From contig CM022665.1 of NCBI GenBank assembly GCA_012295275.1, positions 23,899,946-23,963,945 of the forward strand: a DNA stretch of 64,000 nt. Reading direction: 5' to 3'. This document shows positions 14,006 through 27,098 of the stretch, in pieces. A program made the translations under genes and the position numbers. This stretch comes from Chrysomallon squamiferum (Eukaryota > Mollusca > Gastropoda > Neomphalida > Peltospiridae). Below the pieces are notes generated by a model. It saw nothing but the letters and a program-made list of their open reading frames with translations. It was not told the origin of the DNA and ran no database searches. Positions within the stretch are counted from its first letter, which is position 1. Every line of letters begins with the position of its first letter.

Positions 14006-14579
14006 ATAGTTTGCTTCGTGGACTTGTTGTTTCTTTCGGCAAATACGTTATCAAAGTTATTTGTTGGTTTTCATTTCCTGTTCATATATATCTGTTATCT
14101 GCTGATGAATTTCCGAAATAGTGTTTGATTTCTATTATAGGTTAGATATATAAAGTTTTATTTCGTATATATGTACATAATCGTTAATATGTTTTATTAC
14201 ATAAAAATGATAAATCGTATACAAACTGAAATTGTTTTGACAACTCCTGACACTTGACAGTTTTTACATCATCATGATCATATGGTCATATATTGTTCAT
14301 GCGTATTATGCATTATGTTATAGTATTTACTGTTTGTAGCTGTTACTTAATCACACACAAAAAAGAGTTAAATTTAATTGCATATTTAGGTTTCAGTATG
14401 AACGTTACTGAACAGATAATCTTAAGGTGTACAACCTAGTACATTTAATATTTTATTAAAGTTTAAAAATTTCACAACAGTATAGAATTTACATTCATGT
14501 TTATCATCAGATATCAAAATGATAATATTTAATGTTTAATTTATTTTTCAGTGCACTTTTTAAAGATAGATTTTGTTTC

Positions 14580-14608
14580 ATGTGATGTCTGAAACAACTC
14601 CTAAATGA
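14580..14608 (+). promoter_or_regulatory. Upstream ORFs overlapping the STX5 start codon
   Basis: Two ATGs lie just before the STX5 start. ATG at 14580 is followed at once by TGA. ATG at 14585 opens seven codons (MSETTPK) whose TGA stop, 14606-14608, overlaps the STX5 ATG at 14605 in an ATGA arrangement. Both are predicted to be in the mature leader because the last 5' UTR acceptor is at about 14552. Confidence 0.6.
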
Positions 14609-17600
14609 TAGCAAGACGTCGACGAACCAATTCCGGATCAGAAAATCCCCATTCCTTTTCCAACAATAATATTTACAGTTCTCCAGCAAGGACAAGTGAA
14701 GTGCAACGTGTGCAGGCTTCCCCAAAAGCCGCTCACAGTCACATTTTATCAGATCCAGAAATGACTTGTAGAGACCGTACCAATGAATTCATGTCGGCTG
14801 TGAAGTCCTTGCAGTCCAGACAGGTACATTAATTAAAGTATTTTATTGTAATTGTTTTGGTGCATGAGAATTATGAGTATTAAAGGAATCATCTACATTT
14901 TTTACTTACGCTTAAAAGAGTGTTGCTGGACATATTTTTCTTAATACACATTCAGATTTGATCATATGGACCATCTGTTTTTTTTAAATTTATTATTATT
15001 ATTATTAACATTTTTTTATTATGCAATTGATTATTTAAAGTTTTATCAGCTAATATTATGTGAACAGTATGTGTGTTGTTTGTGCATTTACACATGTATT
15101 ACTATTAATTCTCAGGGAAATAATGTTAAATGATTATTACCATTATTGTTTTATCTTATTTATATACTAACAGTAACACAAACTTTGAGTATACAGAGGT
15201 ACCTTGACTTATGAGTGCACTAACTTACAAGTTTTCTGAGTTATGAGCAGTTGCCCACTTGATTTTTTGCTTTGCATTGTGAGCCAAAATCTGAGTTAGG
15301 AGCCATCTTTAGAGATGCTGCTGCTAGTTGGTTACCTCACCTTGGAAGCATCTCTCTTGTTTTGTACAGTGCTTTGAAAATTCTTTTTTTTTCCGTGGAT
15401 CCTAAGCATTTTCAGTTAGAGCATATTGTCTGATCTTAAAGATAAATACACTTTTACAAAACCAATTTATTTCTTTATGTTCTCTTTTATTTTGTTTTTA
15501 TACAATACTTGACATTTACAAACACACTTTTCTTATTTAAAAACATGTTACAAAATTGGGGTGGTTTTTTTGTGGGATGCCATGAATTAATGATATTTCA
15601 GTTAATTTCAGTTGGGAAAATTGATTTGATATGAGAGCAAACTGAGTTACAAACTCAGTCATGGAATGAGTTAAATTATAAGTCAAGGTACCACTGTACT
15701 TATAATTTAAAACTCTGTAATGAGTAAGAAAGTTATGGCTGTTTATTTGCTATAATAATATAGTGCTTTTCAGAAAGTATTTTTTATCAAATATATCTTT
15801 AAAACTTCTACATTGTTTTGCAGGGAAATGGCATTGTTCCTCATTACCGAAACAGGGATTTGTCTCACAGAAGTAAATTCACAGTAATAGCTAAGTAGGT
15901 GTTCATGTAGTCTTGTAATCAAAAACCTGTAATCTGATAATGAATTTCCAAGAAAGACTGAATTATTCAAAGAGTAATTGATAAATTAATTTCTTTTAAG
16001 CAAATTTTAAACTGCATCAAAATTAAAGTGTTATTTATTATTATAATTTTTTTCAGATAATCAAGATTATATTCCTGAAATACATTTTATTTTCCTGTTT
16101 CAGAAAAAAGAAAATATATATTCATTATGTTATTGTTTATTTTCAGACGAATAGGAAAAGATCTTGCAAATACATTTGCTAAATTGGAAAAACTGACAAT
16201 ATGTAAGTTTAAAAAGAGCTAATTTTTTCATATGTAATAATAAAATAATATTGAGAACTATATTTTGTTGTGTCACAGACTTAAATAGGACAATTTATAA
16301 GCAAAGTTAAGTTTCTTTCAGGATTTTGTAAAAATATAAACTTTTTTATTCATATCAGTAATGTGTAACATTGTATATATTTAATTATCATAGGCATTTG
16401 AGTTATCTAACTGATGTCAACCATTTAGATAACTGACATCACTATCAACAGTATTCCATATTTTTGTTTTGAAAAACAGTTTTATGATATAAATTTAAAC
16501 TTTTATTTTTTTATTTTTATGTGCTGTTGATATAACAAATAAATACCATTCTTTTTCAGTGGCCAAAAGAAAGTCTTTGTTTAATGACAAGCCTGTCGAA
16601 ATACAAGAACTCACTTATATCATCAAACAAGATATTAACAGCTTGAACAAACAAATTGCAGAGCTCCAAGAGGTAATATCTTATAAAATATTGGTATTGT
16701 GTTTTGATTTATGTTGAAAGAAGCATATGGTACAGTTATATGATTTTTCTGTTGTGCACAAGTTAAAAAAATATAGAGAAATGTAGGGAATTTGAAAAAG
16801 TGGTTTGACACCACAGTGCTGAAAGGTACTTTTAAGATGAAGTGGGCTCAGTTGTAAACAAAACAAGAAATTTGGGATGTCTTGACACATTTTACTCTAT
16901 GTAATTCTAGCACAGATGGTCTCTATGTTAGAAAAGTGTATCATTCTGACAGTTTTGTGTAACATGCATATACATAAACATAAGTCATTTTTATTCTTGC
17001 CGACTATATTTCAGTTGTATGTAACTGGGAAAAATGTAAAAAGATTTTAATCAGTAAATGTGTTAATGTTCATATGTTCAGAATTTCAGATCAGGACCCC
17101 ATTATTCTTGTAACATTGTGTGTTCTTTGTGTTAGTGATAATAAATTATTACTTTCTTAATATTTTTTTTTTCTTTTTTGATTATACAGCTTGCTCGTGG
17201 TCAGAGAAATAAAAATGGCAGTCATGTTCAGACCCATTCCAATTCAGTTGTTGTTGCCCTTCAGGTAATTACTAAAACAGTTTCATGTAGAATTCTGATT
17301 GTCATATATATATTAGTATCATTACTAATTCAGTAGATGATATATAATGATGGTGTAATGAAAATGTAACAACAAAATTTATTTATTGTAATCTTAAGAT
17401 TCATACATATTTAAAGACCTTTATTTATTAAATACAATTAAATATTCATGATGTTTTTGTATTTTATTTAGTGCCAGTTTTTTTTCATTTACAACTGTAT
17501 GTATATTCAATATTTTATTGCAGTCAAAGCTGGCCACAATGTCTAATGAATTCAAACAAGTATTAGAAGTAAGGACTGAGGTATGTACATGAAGAATATT

Positions 17601-19828
17601 TTTGTGTATATGTATATTATAATGGACCTTCACTATGCAAAAAAATGCAAAAAAAGAAAGTTTACACATATTTGTGTAGTTTTAATGACATTGGTTTTTT
17701 AAAAATGATTATCAGAACATGAAAGACATATATTTTTTAAAATGTCTTTCACAAGATTGACTTTATTTTTGAAAGAATATTTAAAAAATAAGTTTGTTAA
17801 TGTTTTTCTTTTTTTTTTTTTTTTTTTTTTATTAATTCAGAATTTGAAACATCAAAAGTCAAGAAGAGAACAGTTTTCTCAAGCTGGTGTATCGTCGTCA
17901 TTGCCACCGTCAGCTTTAAAGGGCCACAGTGAGTGTGTTTTTTATAACGTTGAAGTAGATGTGTTTATATATATATATGTTCTTTTATTTTAAGTAAGTC
18001 TTAATAGTTAGATTATTTCATTTCATTTCTTTTTTTATTTAATTATTTGTTTATTTTTCTCTAATTTAAATTTAAAAATGTAATTGGAAGTAACATTATT
18101 AAAAAAAATTAATAATAACAACAAACAAACAAAAAATGACAGCTTTCTAAGCAGTTTATATTAATTAAAATTATTGATTACTAAAACTCCCAAAAAAAGT
18201 ATTTAAATTTTAAAATATGTATTAATTTATTTAAGATGGGTCAGTTTTACTACAAGATGAAATGGGTTCTGGCAGTGGTGGTGATGTTTCTATCAATATG
18301 GATGGTGCAGGACTTAAATTTCAGGACCAAATGCAAGTTATTGATGAGCAAGTAAGTATCTACCAGACAATAATTTTTGAGTATGTTTTTAATAGGTACT
18401 TAGTTTTTCGTTTAAACCACTTTAGTAGCAAACTGAGCATAAATACTGTAATGAAAACTGATAACTGTACCTTCACATAAACAAACAAATATCAGTGTAT
18501 CTTATAATATACTACATACTTACTGCTATGAGGTTGTCACAGTTGGCATTGTCTCTGTACACTGAGTTTGTTATTCAGTTCCTTCAGTATTACTTTGCAG
18601 TGTGATGTCTTTGTTTATAATTCATTTAATGGCAACAACAGTGATGTCAACCAAAATATCTGTTTACATTAGAATCTCTACATGTGATGAACATAATTAG
18701 AAACATGATTATTCATAACTTAAGTACAAAATGAAATCCTTTGATTAAGTTGATTATAGTTAAATTACCTCTTAAATAACATTAGTCAATTTAGTTAAAT
18801 TGTTTTTTACTTAACATCTTTTTAAAACTGAGTTGCAGACAAGATACATAGCATAATTATAATAACATTTTTATTTTTGTCCAATGTAAAAAGTAGCATA
18901 TGTGGGATGTGTGGCAAAATATGTAGGCAGTCATTAAAATGTTAATCTGATAACATTACTATTAAATTTTGAAATTTGGTTTTATTTAAAAATGCATATG
19001 ATAATTTATCTGAAAAAAAAAAATTATTATTATTGTTTTTTTAATAATTAAAATAATTGGAGGATTATATTTTAAAATTAATGTCATGTACACTGGGATT
19101 CCATTAATTTATAAATTATTTTAAATGTCCTGTTTTAGGATTCCTATATTCAGAGTCGTGCAGAGACAATGCAGAATATAGAGTCTACAATAGTTGAACT
19201 GGGTTCAATATTTACACAGCTGGCACACATGGTGAAAGAGCAGGAAGAGATGGTTACAAGGTGCGTAGATTTTCAAATTGCTTATTAAAGTTTTAACATT
19301 ATTAAAAATATTTTTAAGTATCCATAGAATTGGATTAATACAGACCTTAAGATTTGAAAATTATTGATGAAACTGCTGTCCTGGAATTGAGTGAAAGCAA
19401 TGTGATGGCATCAAGTGTTATGACTTGAAGTCTTTTGGAGTAATTAAATTAGGAACAATATTTTTACCTATCAGCATCTACAAATTAAAGCAGTTACTTG
19501 CAGCAATCCACTACCTGTTTATTATCATGGTTAAAGAAAACATTTGAAAAAAAACAAAAAAAAACATTTTTTTCATTCATTTTATTTTTATGTTTTTTTT
19601 TGTTTTTGTTTTTTTTGTTTTTTTTTTCATTATTGTAAAAATTATTTTGGCTTTGTTTTGCTTTTCAGAATTGACTCACATGTGGAAGACGCACAGTTAA
19701 ATATTGAAGCAGCACATGGAGAAATTCTAAAATACTTTCAATCAGTGACTTCAAACCGATGGCTCATGATAAAAATCTTTGCTGTGCTAATAATATTTTT
19801 CATTATATTTGTAGTTGTTATGGCTTAG
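14605..19828 (+). CDS. STX5: Syntaxin-5, Qa-SNARE of ER-Golgi and intra-Golgi fusion (complete)
   Basis: Exons 14605-14823, 15824-15894, 16147-16202, 16560-16672, 17190-17264, 17524-17580, 17841-17928, 18236-18351, 19139-19260, 19669-19828 join to 358 residues (human long form 355). Order of parts: N-terminal ARRRR (residues 3-7, arginine-type ER-retrieval signal as in the human long isoform); the Sly1-binding-type segment MTCRDRTNEFMSAVKSLQ from Met53; an Habc domain containing IGKDLANTFAKLEKLT and ELTYIIKQDINSLNKQIAEL; the SNARE motif from about 256 to 317 with the zero-layer Gln300 in HMVKEQEEM; the juxtamembrane EILKYFQSVTSNRWLM; and a single C-terminal membrane anchor, about 338-358. All introns are GT-AG. 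Met53 matches the start of the human short isoform, so two proteins may be made. Confidence 0.97.
15194..15696. mobile_element. MITE with long terminal inverted repeats, TA-flanked (mariner/pogo type)
   Basis: Lies in STX5 intron 1. The left end reads CAGAGGTACCTTGACTTAT and the right end, reverse-complemented, CAGTGGTACCTTGACTTAT. Both are flanked by TA (15192-15193 and 15697-15698), the target site of Tc1/mariner/pogo elements. The 503 bp interior encodes nothing recognisable but repeats phrases about ACTTATGAG and GAGTTA. A non-autonomous element is the best reading. Confidence 0.8.
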
Positions 19829-20994
19829 GTAAACAGTATATATTTTTTTCTTTTTCTGAATTTCACTATTGTATATACCACTTGCTCTTTCGTGAAAACA
19901 TCAAATCAGTTGTGGGTTGTTCATGCACAGATCAAAGTTAAAAGGTGGTGGATCATTTTCTTCTCTAATAAAGCAGCTGAAGTTGTCATCAAATCACTCA
20001 TGTTTTGCAGGTGTTCTCCCTTCATTCATCAGATTACTTGCTTTGGTGCAGTTTCTAAAGAAGGCAAAACGTCATTCTACAGTTAATATTTATCTCATTA
20101 TTTCTATATATATTAAATATAGCATGATCAAATAATCAGTGTTACGGCATGTTCTGTCAATATTGTTATTGAGATACTGACACTCATTGTAAACAGTTGA
20201 CACTCTAGGTGATAATGTAACTGTGGAATAAGGCAAACAGACCAAATATAAAATCTTCAGCTTGCATAAGGAAATACTTTACAGTGAAAGATGATAAGTG
20301 ACATTCTCTATGTCTGGCTTTAGATTGTGTTGAGATCATATTATTTTTTTCAGAACATGACAGAGACCTTTTGATAAAGGCATTTATATGGACTCACAAA
20401 GATAATGTGTGAGCTATTTATCTCATAAATAACAGACACTGAAGGGTCTGAGAAATGTTCTGTTTTTGTGTTTCAGCTACATGTATTATTTATACATTAT
20501 TCACGTCTAGTGTTTTTATCATTTTGCATTCTGATTTGTTTATAATGGCTGATCTTGTGATAACGCAACTTGCATTTTAATCATGCAAAAGTTTTTACAG
20601 TTCATACAGAGTTAAAAGTTGAGTGTAAAATGTGACAATTCAAGATAATTTTATCTGTTCAAAGATAACTGAAAGTTCACAAATTATTTTTATTTTTTTA
20701 TCTTGACACATGACACAATTTATCTCATAACCAAAATATAGAAAAAAAAGAATTTTAACTTAAAAGAAATCTTTCTCTGATTGGAAGACCTTTTTTTTAA
20801 AAACCTTATTTCATTACTTTCTGTGTAATGAACATTGGTGTGGTATTAAGCTGATACATATTTAACACTGAGAATGATGTAAATATACTTCAGTTTTAAT
20901 GTTGATGGTCTTATTTGTAATTCATTTCTTACTGTATATGTTGGTCATGACACTTTATATTCATTTGAAAATAACGTGTTTATGTTTATTTTTA

Positions 20995-22198
20995 AATAAA
21001 ATAATAGCTGAAGAAACCAGTGCATCTAAATTATTATTATTTTTGCCAAACATTAGAGAAACAAAACTTTTCATACACTCACTTTAGGTAATGGTTCATT
21101 AATTTTATTTTTGTATACATGCATATAAATTATTGATACTTCTTGGCAGTGGGTTAAAAAAAAATCGTCATACCTTGATTGTAATATAAAATTATTTAAC
21201 AGAAGTGAAGCCACAGTGGACATCTGTACATCCTGGCTTTCTTTAAGTAAAATTCTTTTTCCTTAATATTTAGTGACAGTTCAAATAATAATGAATTAAA
21301 TAATACAAGCAAGAAAGAAAAAGATTGGAGGGAAATACTGAATTTTAGTTTCATGGCTTAACTATGAAACTGTCCAGTAGTTTCAGTGTTGCTATTATAT
21401 AACATAAAATGACTGGTTAGAGCAAATAACACTTCATATTATATGTTTAAAATAAAAGGACATGCACAACCATAAATAATAATGTATATTAAAAAAATAA
21501 AATTTAAAAAATCACATTAAAATTTGAGATTATTATTACTGATATTTTTATCCATATAGACACACATTGATTTTTACAAGTTTCAAACAACACTGTTACC
21601 AATAAAGTAATTATAATATAACTAAATGGAAATAAATTATAAGGATACATTTAACTACTAGATAACAGAAGAAAAGACATCAGTGATGTTTATTTTAATA
21701 ACTGTAGTTTCATTGTTTTTAAATATAGTATCTGAAAAACTGTAAATTATTTGTTTATATTAAGATTTGAGCATTTGTGATTGTAAATAATAAATAGGGG
21801 AAAAAAGAAGTATATTTTGATAGTTAATGGCAGTGCTTTTTATCTGTAGCTTGCTCTGCTGTACTATATGCATTAAGTAATTTAAATTTTGAAAAGGTGT
21901 AACTGTTAGAAATTGCTAGTATAAAGAAAGACAAAAAGGAAGAATGAGAGAGTCAAATGATGGATGTATGGTGTATGTGTCTGTCAATGTGTATGTGAAT
22001 ATTCAGAACAGTTTAGAAAATAATAATTAAATCTCTGGAGATATTTCAGAGATCATTTTCTGTATGGTATGTATTTAAAAAATAAATAAATATCAATACA
22101 GATGTAGTATTTTAAATATTTTATCTGATCAGACTTTATTGTAAAGTCTGTCATTTCTGTTACACAATGTTTGTGAAACTTGAATAAATTTGAATAAA
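20995..22198 (+). terminator. Candidate STX5 polyadenylation signals
   Basis: The first AATAAA downstream of the STX5 stop in a plausible setting is at 20995-21000, about 1.2 kb into the 3' UTR. A tight pair lies at 22183-22188 and 22193-22198, followed within 15 bases by TGATGTA and a T/G-rich stretch. Which is used cannot be told from sequence alone. Confidence 0.4.
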
Positions 22199-22227
22199 TG
22201 ATGTACATTTACTTGGCGATGTTATTG

Positions 22228-22228
<1 letters not shown>

Positions 22229-22271
<43 letters not shown>
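22229..22271. repeat. (ATT)n microsatellite
   Basis: About 14 ATT units shortly after the distal STX5 polyadenylation-signal candidates. Confidence 0.95.
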
Positions 22272-23502
22272 TTATTTTATATTTGTAGCAGGCAGAAATA
22301 AAATATAAATCGTGGACTTAAATGTAACCACTATTGGCTAATCTAATATCTGATTAAAAATTAAATTGTTACAATAATTAACTGGTAATGGAAAAATCAT
22401 TACTCCAATATGATTTTCTCTTTGGAAAATACAGATAACTATAACTGTAAATCTTTTTATCCTGATTTCAGTGATAAAAAAAATTGAATTTGTTGGTCCA
22501 ATAGTTCCAAAGTTTTGATTTTCTTAATATTTTATTTTTTGGACCTATTCAAGCATAATTACTATTTTTAGTTAATCTCAATTTTTAATGGCCCAAGTGA
22601 AAATGCTTCTGACAATGCTTATTTCATAATATATCACACTATGTGTTGCAAAGTAATATGCATCATAATTTTTTTTTTCTCACGTTTCTGCAAATTGCAT
22701 TGATACGTGAAGCCAAGGTAAAATCATTCATTTAAGCTATGTCAAAAAACTGAAATCTTTGAAAATTCATAGCTTCACTTATACTACAAATATAGTTTTT
22801 TTATACCAATTTAATCAGTGAAAAGACTTAGAATATATAAATTAGAAAATCTTAAATATCAATATTTGAGGGGGAGGGCATCTTTTTTCTTTTGACAAGT
22901 TGCAGTTTTCTTCAGCATTGAGGTTCACTCTTAGTGCTAGTAAAGGCTATAATAAAAATGACTTGTTGAGTACCCTCTGCCCATGAAAGTGGGGCTCAAA
23001 GCACTTTATAATCAGAGTACTTTAAGAACACATTCACAAAAACTGGATGGATACTGAATTACAATGTAATAATATATATATGTGAATGGAGTAGATAATG
23101 AATTTCACTTGGATAAGATTTTACAAGTGACTTTTGAGAAGATTTTCAGATAACCTATTTGAATGTGGTAATGAACTTTATGAAGCAAATGTCAAAACAA
23201 AAAGGAGATAAGGAAATCTGTACTGAGTGACATATTGTTATTATTTAGTATGTGTGTAGCATGTTTTGAACTAAGTTTCAAATATAACAAGCTTAATTTT
23301 CTCCACTAACACAAATTAAACACACTTATTCCATCATCAGTTCCAATATTATTTTCAAGGGCTTACTCCCATCTGGTAGAATTCCCATTTCGTCGAAAGG
23401 CTAAATGTGGTTCAGTGATCTTACTGACGTGTATGTTTTTACCTCAGTCATTAGAATGAACTGTTCCAGATTATTTGGAAAGCGATTATTATTGCATAAA
23501 TA

Positions 23503-24150
23503 CAGTAAATTCTCGTTTAACGATATTCCGCTTTAACAATCTTTCTTCTTTACAAATTATATAAATAGAAATTTAATAGTTAATTGCTCGAAATAAATGG
23601 TACAAATGGATACAATGCACGTTTTTAAGTCCGTTTTCATTCGTTTTTTGATACGTCATACATGATCATTACATGCATCTGATATTCTGATTCTCTTTTC
23701 TCTTCTGCTTCGATTTAGACTTAAACTCGTTTGTAATTTACCCTTCCAATATGTCAAAACGAAAAACAATATACCGGCAAATGCTGATGATAAAAAGAAA
23801 CGGAAGACAATATCTTTAGAAACAAAACACATTATCTTAAATGAGACCAAAACCCACATAGTTGAACCCATAATGAGCGGCATATAATTATTTCTTAATG
23901 TATTTGTATAAATTGATTTGTAAATGATTTACTGTTTACTTAATATCTATAATCTATTAAATTATTTATGTCTAAACTGCCGTTTTATTTCTCCTTATTT
24001 CACCTTTTTTTGTATGTCAAATTTCACCAGCGAGAAAGTAACCACTGCTTTTAACCTTAATTCTATGTAAATTAGTCTCCCGCTTAACGATACCTCACTT
24101 AACGATCGGAAATTTGGAACCAATTACATCTTTAATCTGAGGTATTATTG
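23503..24150 (+). mobile_element. pogo/Tigger-like deletion derivative with transposase N-terminal remnant
   Basis: The ends are similar terminal repeats: left CAGTAAATTCTCGTTTAACG, right reverse-complemented CAATAATACCTCAGATTAAA. TA flanks both sides (23501-23502, 24151-24152). Inside, from about 23750, frames separated by one base give MSKRK and then KKRKTISLETKHIIL before stops. This resembles the start of the CENP-B-type DNA-binding domain of Tigger transposases. The catalytic DDE domain is missing, so the copy is dead and non-autonomous. Confidence 0.7.
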
Positions 24151-25191
24151 TAGTATGGGTATCGCTTATCGTATAAAGTATGCAAATATGACAAATATCG
24201 AAATAATCTATGTATCGAATGTAGTGAATGTAAATAATTAAAAAAGAAGGTATTCATCTAAAAGTATTCCCAATGATTTGGTCCTTCGTATAAAAATGTT
24301 CAGTCATAGCCAATGTATTTGCAGGTCATAATATCTTTTGTTTACATACTATTAATATACTATGTCACATATGTTATATAATATGTGCACAATGTGAATA
24401 TGTATGTGTGCATAACGTAAATATGCTGAGTAACATATATCTTGAACATGGTTAAGCTGAATATGGTTTAATTCGAACAGTTAATGATAAATGTAACGTT
24501 CACATATTCTATTTACTGAATATAAGTGAATTACTCGATTGTAAAATATGTGTTTTTTAAATTATATTGCTGAATAAAATTAGTTATTTATAATATTTTT
24601 GTCGTTTTCTTTTACAGAAGCAAGTCAGGAGAATTAACAAAAAAAAAAAAACATCGTGTCGCTTTTTTCTTTTCTTTTCTTTTTATTATTATTATTTTTT
24701 TAATAGATAGATGAAATTGATGTAAAATTGTTTTGTAACGGAAAGGAAATGTTTATGAATTAGAAATGACCATCTTAAATAAAATAATAATAATAATAAT
24801 AATAATAATATAATAATAACAACAATAATAATAGTAATAATATTATAATAATAATAATGTTGATGATTATGATGATGATAATAATGAAAAAAGAAATAAA
24901 TCTACAACAACAGTGAACGCTTATTCTGCTTTCGGTTGATGTTACATAATCGATTTAGGAATAATGCACTCCGCCCTCTGTTAGAAAGAAACCAGATGCA
25001 TGTACAGGCCAAGTTCGTTATATACAGAGGTAATCAGGTATTGCGGTAGATGAGTATTTTTCTACGAAATGGGAATTATACGAACTGTGAATTCTACCAG
25101 ATGGGAAGACACCTTTTCAAGGCACTGCCACAACCGCTGAAAAATATAATGAAAAGGTAAATGCTACTGACTATTAAGGTTCTTTCTTGAG

Positions 25192-25484
25192 TACTGGTTT
25201 TCAACCTTTTTCATACCGCGACCTCTTATGAGCAATTCATTATGACCGATGACCCCCTTCAAAACTTTTTATTCAATAATATCTAGCATTATCTATATTT
25301 GAATCAACCAAAGACAGTACAAAAGGAATCTATATTCACTATGACTGGTCCCAAACCTATTTACACGTTTTTATTTATTCCTGCTTCCAAGTCAAGTTGA
25401 AAAAAGCTAAAATATACCCTCGCTCAAGAACGATCTCTCGACCCTCAGAAAAAAGGCTGGCGACCCCCAGGTTGAAAACCTATG
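25192..25484. mobile_element. hAT-family non-autonomous element (MER5/Charlie-like ends)
   Basis: Terminal inverted repeats TACTGGTTTTCAACC and, reverse-complemented, CATAGGTTTTCAACC, with subterminal ACCGCGACC and GGCGACCCCC. They are flanked by 8-base direct repeats TTCTTGAG (25184-25191) and TTCTAGAG (25485-25492), one mismatch apart. An 8-base target duplication and GGTT(C/T)TCAACC ends are the mark of hAT elements. The 293 bp body has no transposase. Confidence 0.85.
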
Positions 25485-25728
25485 TTCTAGAGCTTTAGTG
25501 TCAGAATTAAATAAATTATAATGGACCTCGGTGCGCAAAAATGAAGCTGGAATGTTGTTCAGTAGATTTTGTTTGTACGAAGGAAGCTCATTGAGTTAAC
25601 CCCGTGAACGTAAAATGTACTGTATGAATCATGTTCACAGTACGGGATAACATTTGCGCAATAAGCACAACAATAAAGCTTCAGTTATTTACTGCGTTCA
25701 TATTTTAAATTTTTTTTTTTTTTTTTAA

Positions 25729-25770
<42 letters not shown>

Positions 25771-26497
25771 TGTTATATATATATATTTTAATTTAATTTA
25801 ATTATTTTATTTATTTAGACAGGACCTCAAAAGTCAGTAAAATTAAATCAAAACAGTATGTCGGACCACAAATATAGGCGCTTTGGAGTATAATTTTTAT
25901 CTTTTTTTTAAATTTGTTTTTGTTTTATAATTTTACGTTATGATAAAATAACGTTTAAGCATGAGCCGCTTCATACAGGACAGTCAGCCAGCTACGTCAT
26001 ACCTGTTTTCAAAACTGTGCACGCTCGGACGCACAGGCAGACCCACGACATAAAACGGCATAACCGATGAACCAGACACGCACAGACACGTATATACATA
26101 TGTTTTTGTTTTTATTTTTATTATGTAAATAAATAAATCCGTACATTATTATTTTATTAATTACTGTAATATTTTAGTATTCCTGTCTCATTTTTTTTTT
26201 TTTTTTTTTTTGTTGTTGTTGTTGTTGTTGCTGTTTTGTTTTTGTTTTTTTGTTGTTTTGGGGTGTTTATTATTACTATTTTTTTTTAAGCATCTGTTTT
26301 ATGTATGTAAATGTGTGTATTTGCAATTCGATACAGCGGCGTAACTGATACCACTTTGGCTGTGTACACTGACCTTTTGCAAGAATACAGCAAAGCGATG
26401 CTGAACTTGACTCAAATTCTGTATTGAAAACTAACACCTTTTTGCATGAGATAAACAATGAATGCACATTTGGTCTGGACAGACTGAAAGGAACAGT

Positions 26498-26500
26498 ATG
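26498..26500 (+). CDS. HHAT: Proposed start-codon-only first coding exon of HHAT
   Basis: Exon 2 (27302) opens in phase 0 with GRNKALSGLSKQ and has no Met before the first membrane segment. Upstream, ATG at 26498 is followed directly by a consensus donor, GTAAGTAGTG, and has A at -3. Joining them restores an open frame starting MGRNKA. The same arrangement is found for the convergent paralogue at 47116. Confidence 0.55.
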
Positions 26501-26534
26501 GTAAGTAGTGGGATATATGAATGAATTAACTAAT

Positions 26535-26565
<31 letters not shown>

Positions 26566-27027
26566 AAATAAAAAAATAAATAAAAAATACTAAACAGTGC
26601 GTTATACGTATGCAAAATGTTTCATATTATAAACGGGCTGTAAGTTAATTTAATTTCAATTAATGAATGAATTAATGTGTCCTGAATTTCATGTCAATAC
26701 TTTCCAAATTTTAGCACATACTATTATATTGATCATCCTTGATTTTTTTCGTTAGTAATATAAGATAGGAAACTCTGTAACTGATAATACAATTACTGCA
26801 TATGCTATTCTGATCGATTAGCAACAGTTAGTCTTTTAAATAGACCATCCCATGGACAGAAGAATATCAACAACTGCATTTGGTAATAAGTCATTTGGTT
26901 ATGTCAGTAACATATAATATCGAAAAGGGGCATACAGTAGAATCGATTCTACAACTGCGTTCTAACATACAGTTGTATCAAACACGATTGTAAGAGAGAT
27001 ATTATTTATAAATAAATATAGACACAG

Positions 27028-27098
<71 letters not shown>

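Larger units (their letters stand above)
12880..14604. other. Divergent intergenic region between MTR and STX5
   Basis: The 1.7 kb between the two start codons holds both promoters. Besides the MTR leader it contains A-rich runs near 13119-13133 and 13415-13434, a (GA)n tract at 13500-13562, an (AAT)n tract near 13650, a G run near 13717 and an A run near 13897. The only CpG-bearing non-repetitive segments are about 12820-13000 (MTR side) and 13900-14050 (STX5 side). The translated frames across it are not recognisable proteins. Confidence 0.7.
19829..26497. other. STX5 3' UTR and intergenic region up to HHAT
   Basis: No protein-coding exon was recognised. The first 1.2-2.4 kb is probably STX5 3' UTR. 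Beyond it are an (ATT)n tract (22229-22271), a pogo/Tigger-like deletion derivative (23503-24150), an (AAT)n cluster (24781-24860), a hAT-like MITE (25192-25484), another (ATT)n tract (25731-25770) and a T run near 26192. A CpG-bearing segment at 25960-26090 (with TACGTCA) is the best candidate for the HHAT promoter. Confidence 0.6.

Noticed and set aside
13894-14121. Plus-strand frame of 75 codons upstream of STX5
   Set aside because: Lies in the predicted promoter and first non-coding exon, and begins in an A run; no recognisable protein.
23656-23883. 75-codon minus-strand frame
   Set aside because: Antisense of the transposase remnant inside the pogo/Tigger-like element; not a gene.
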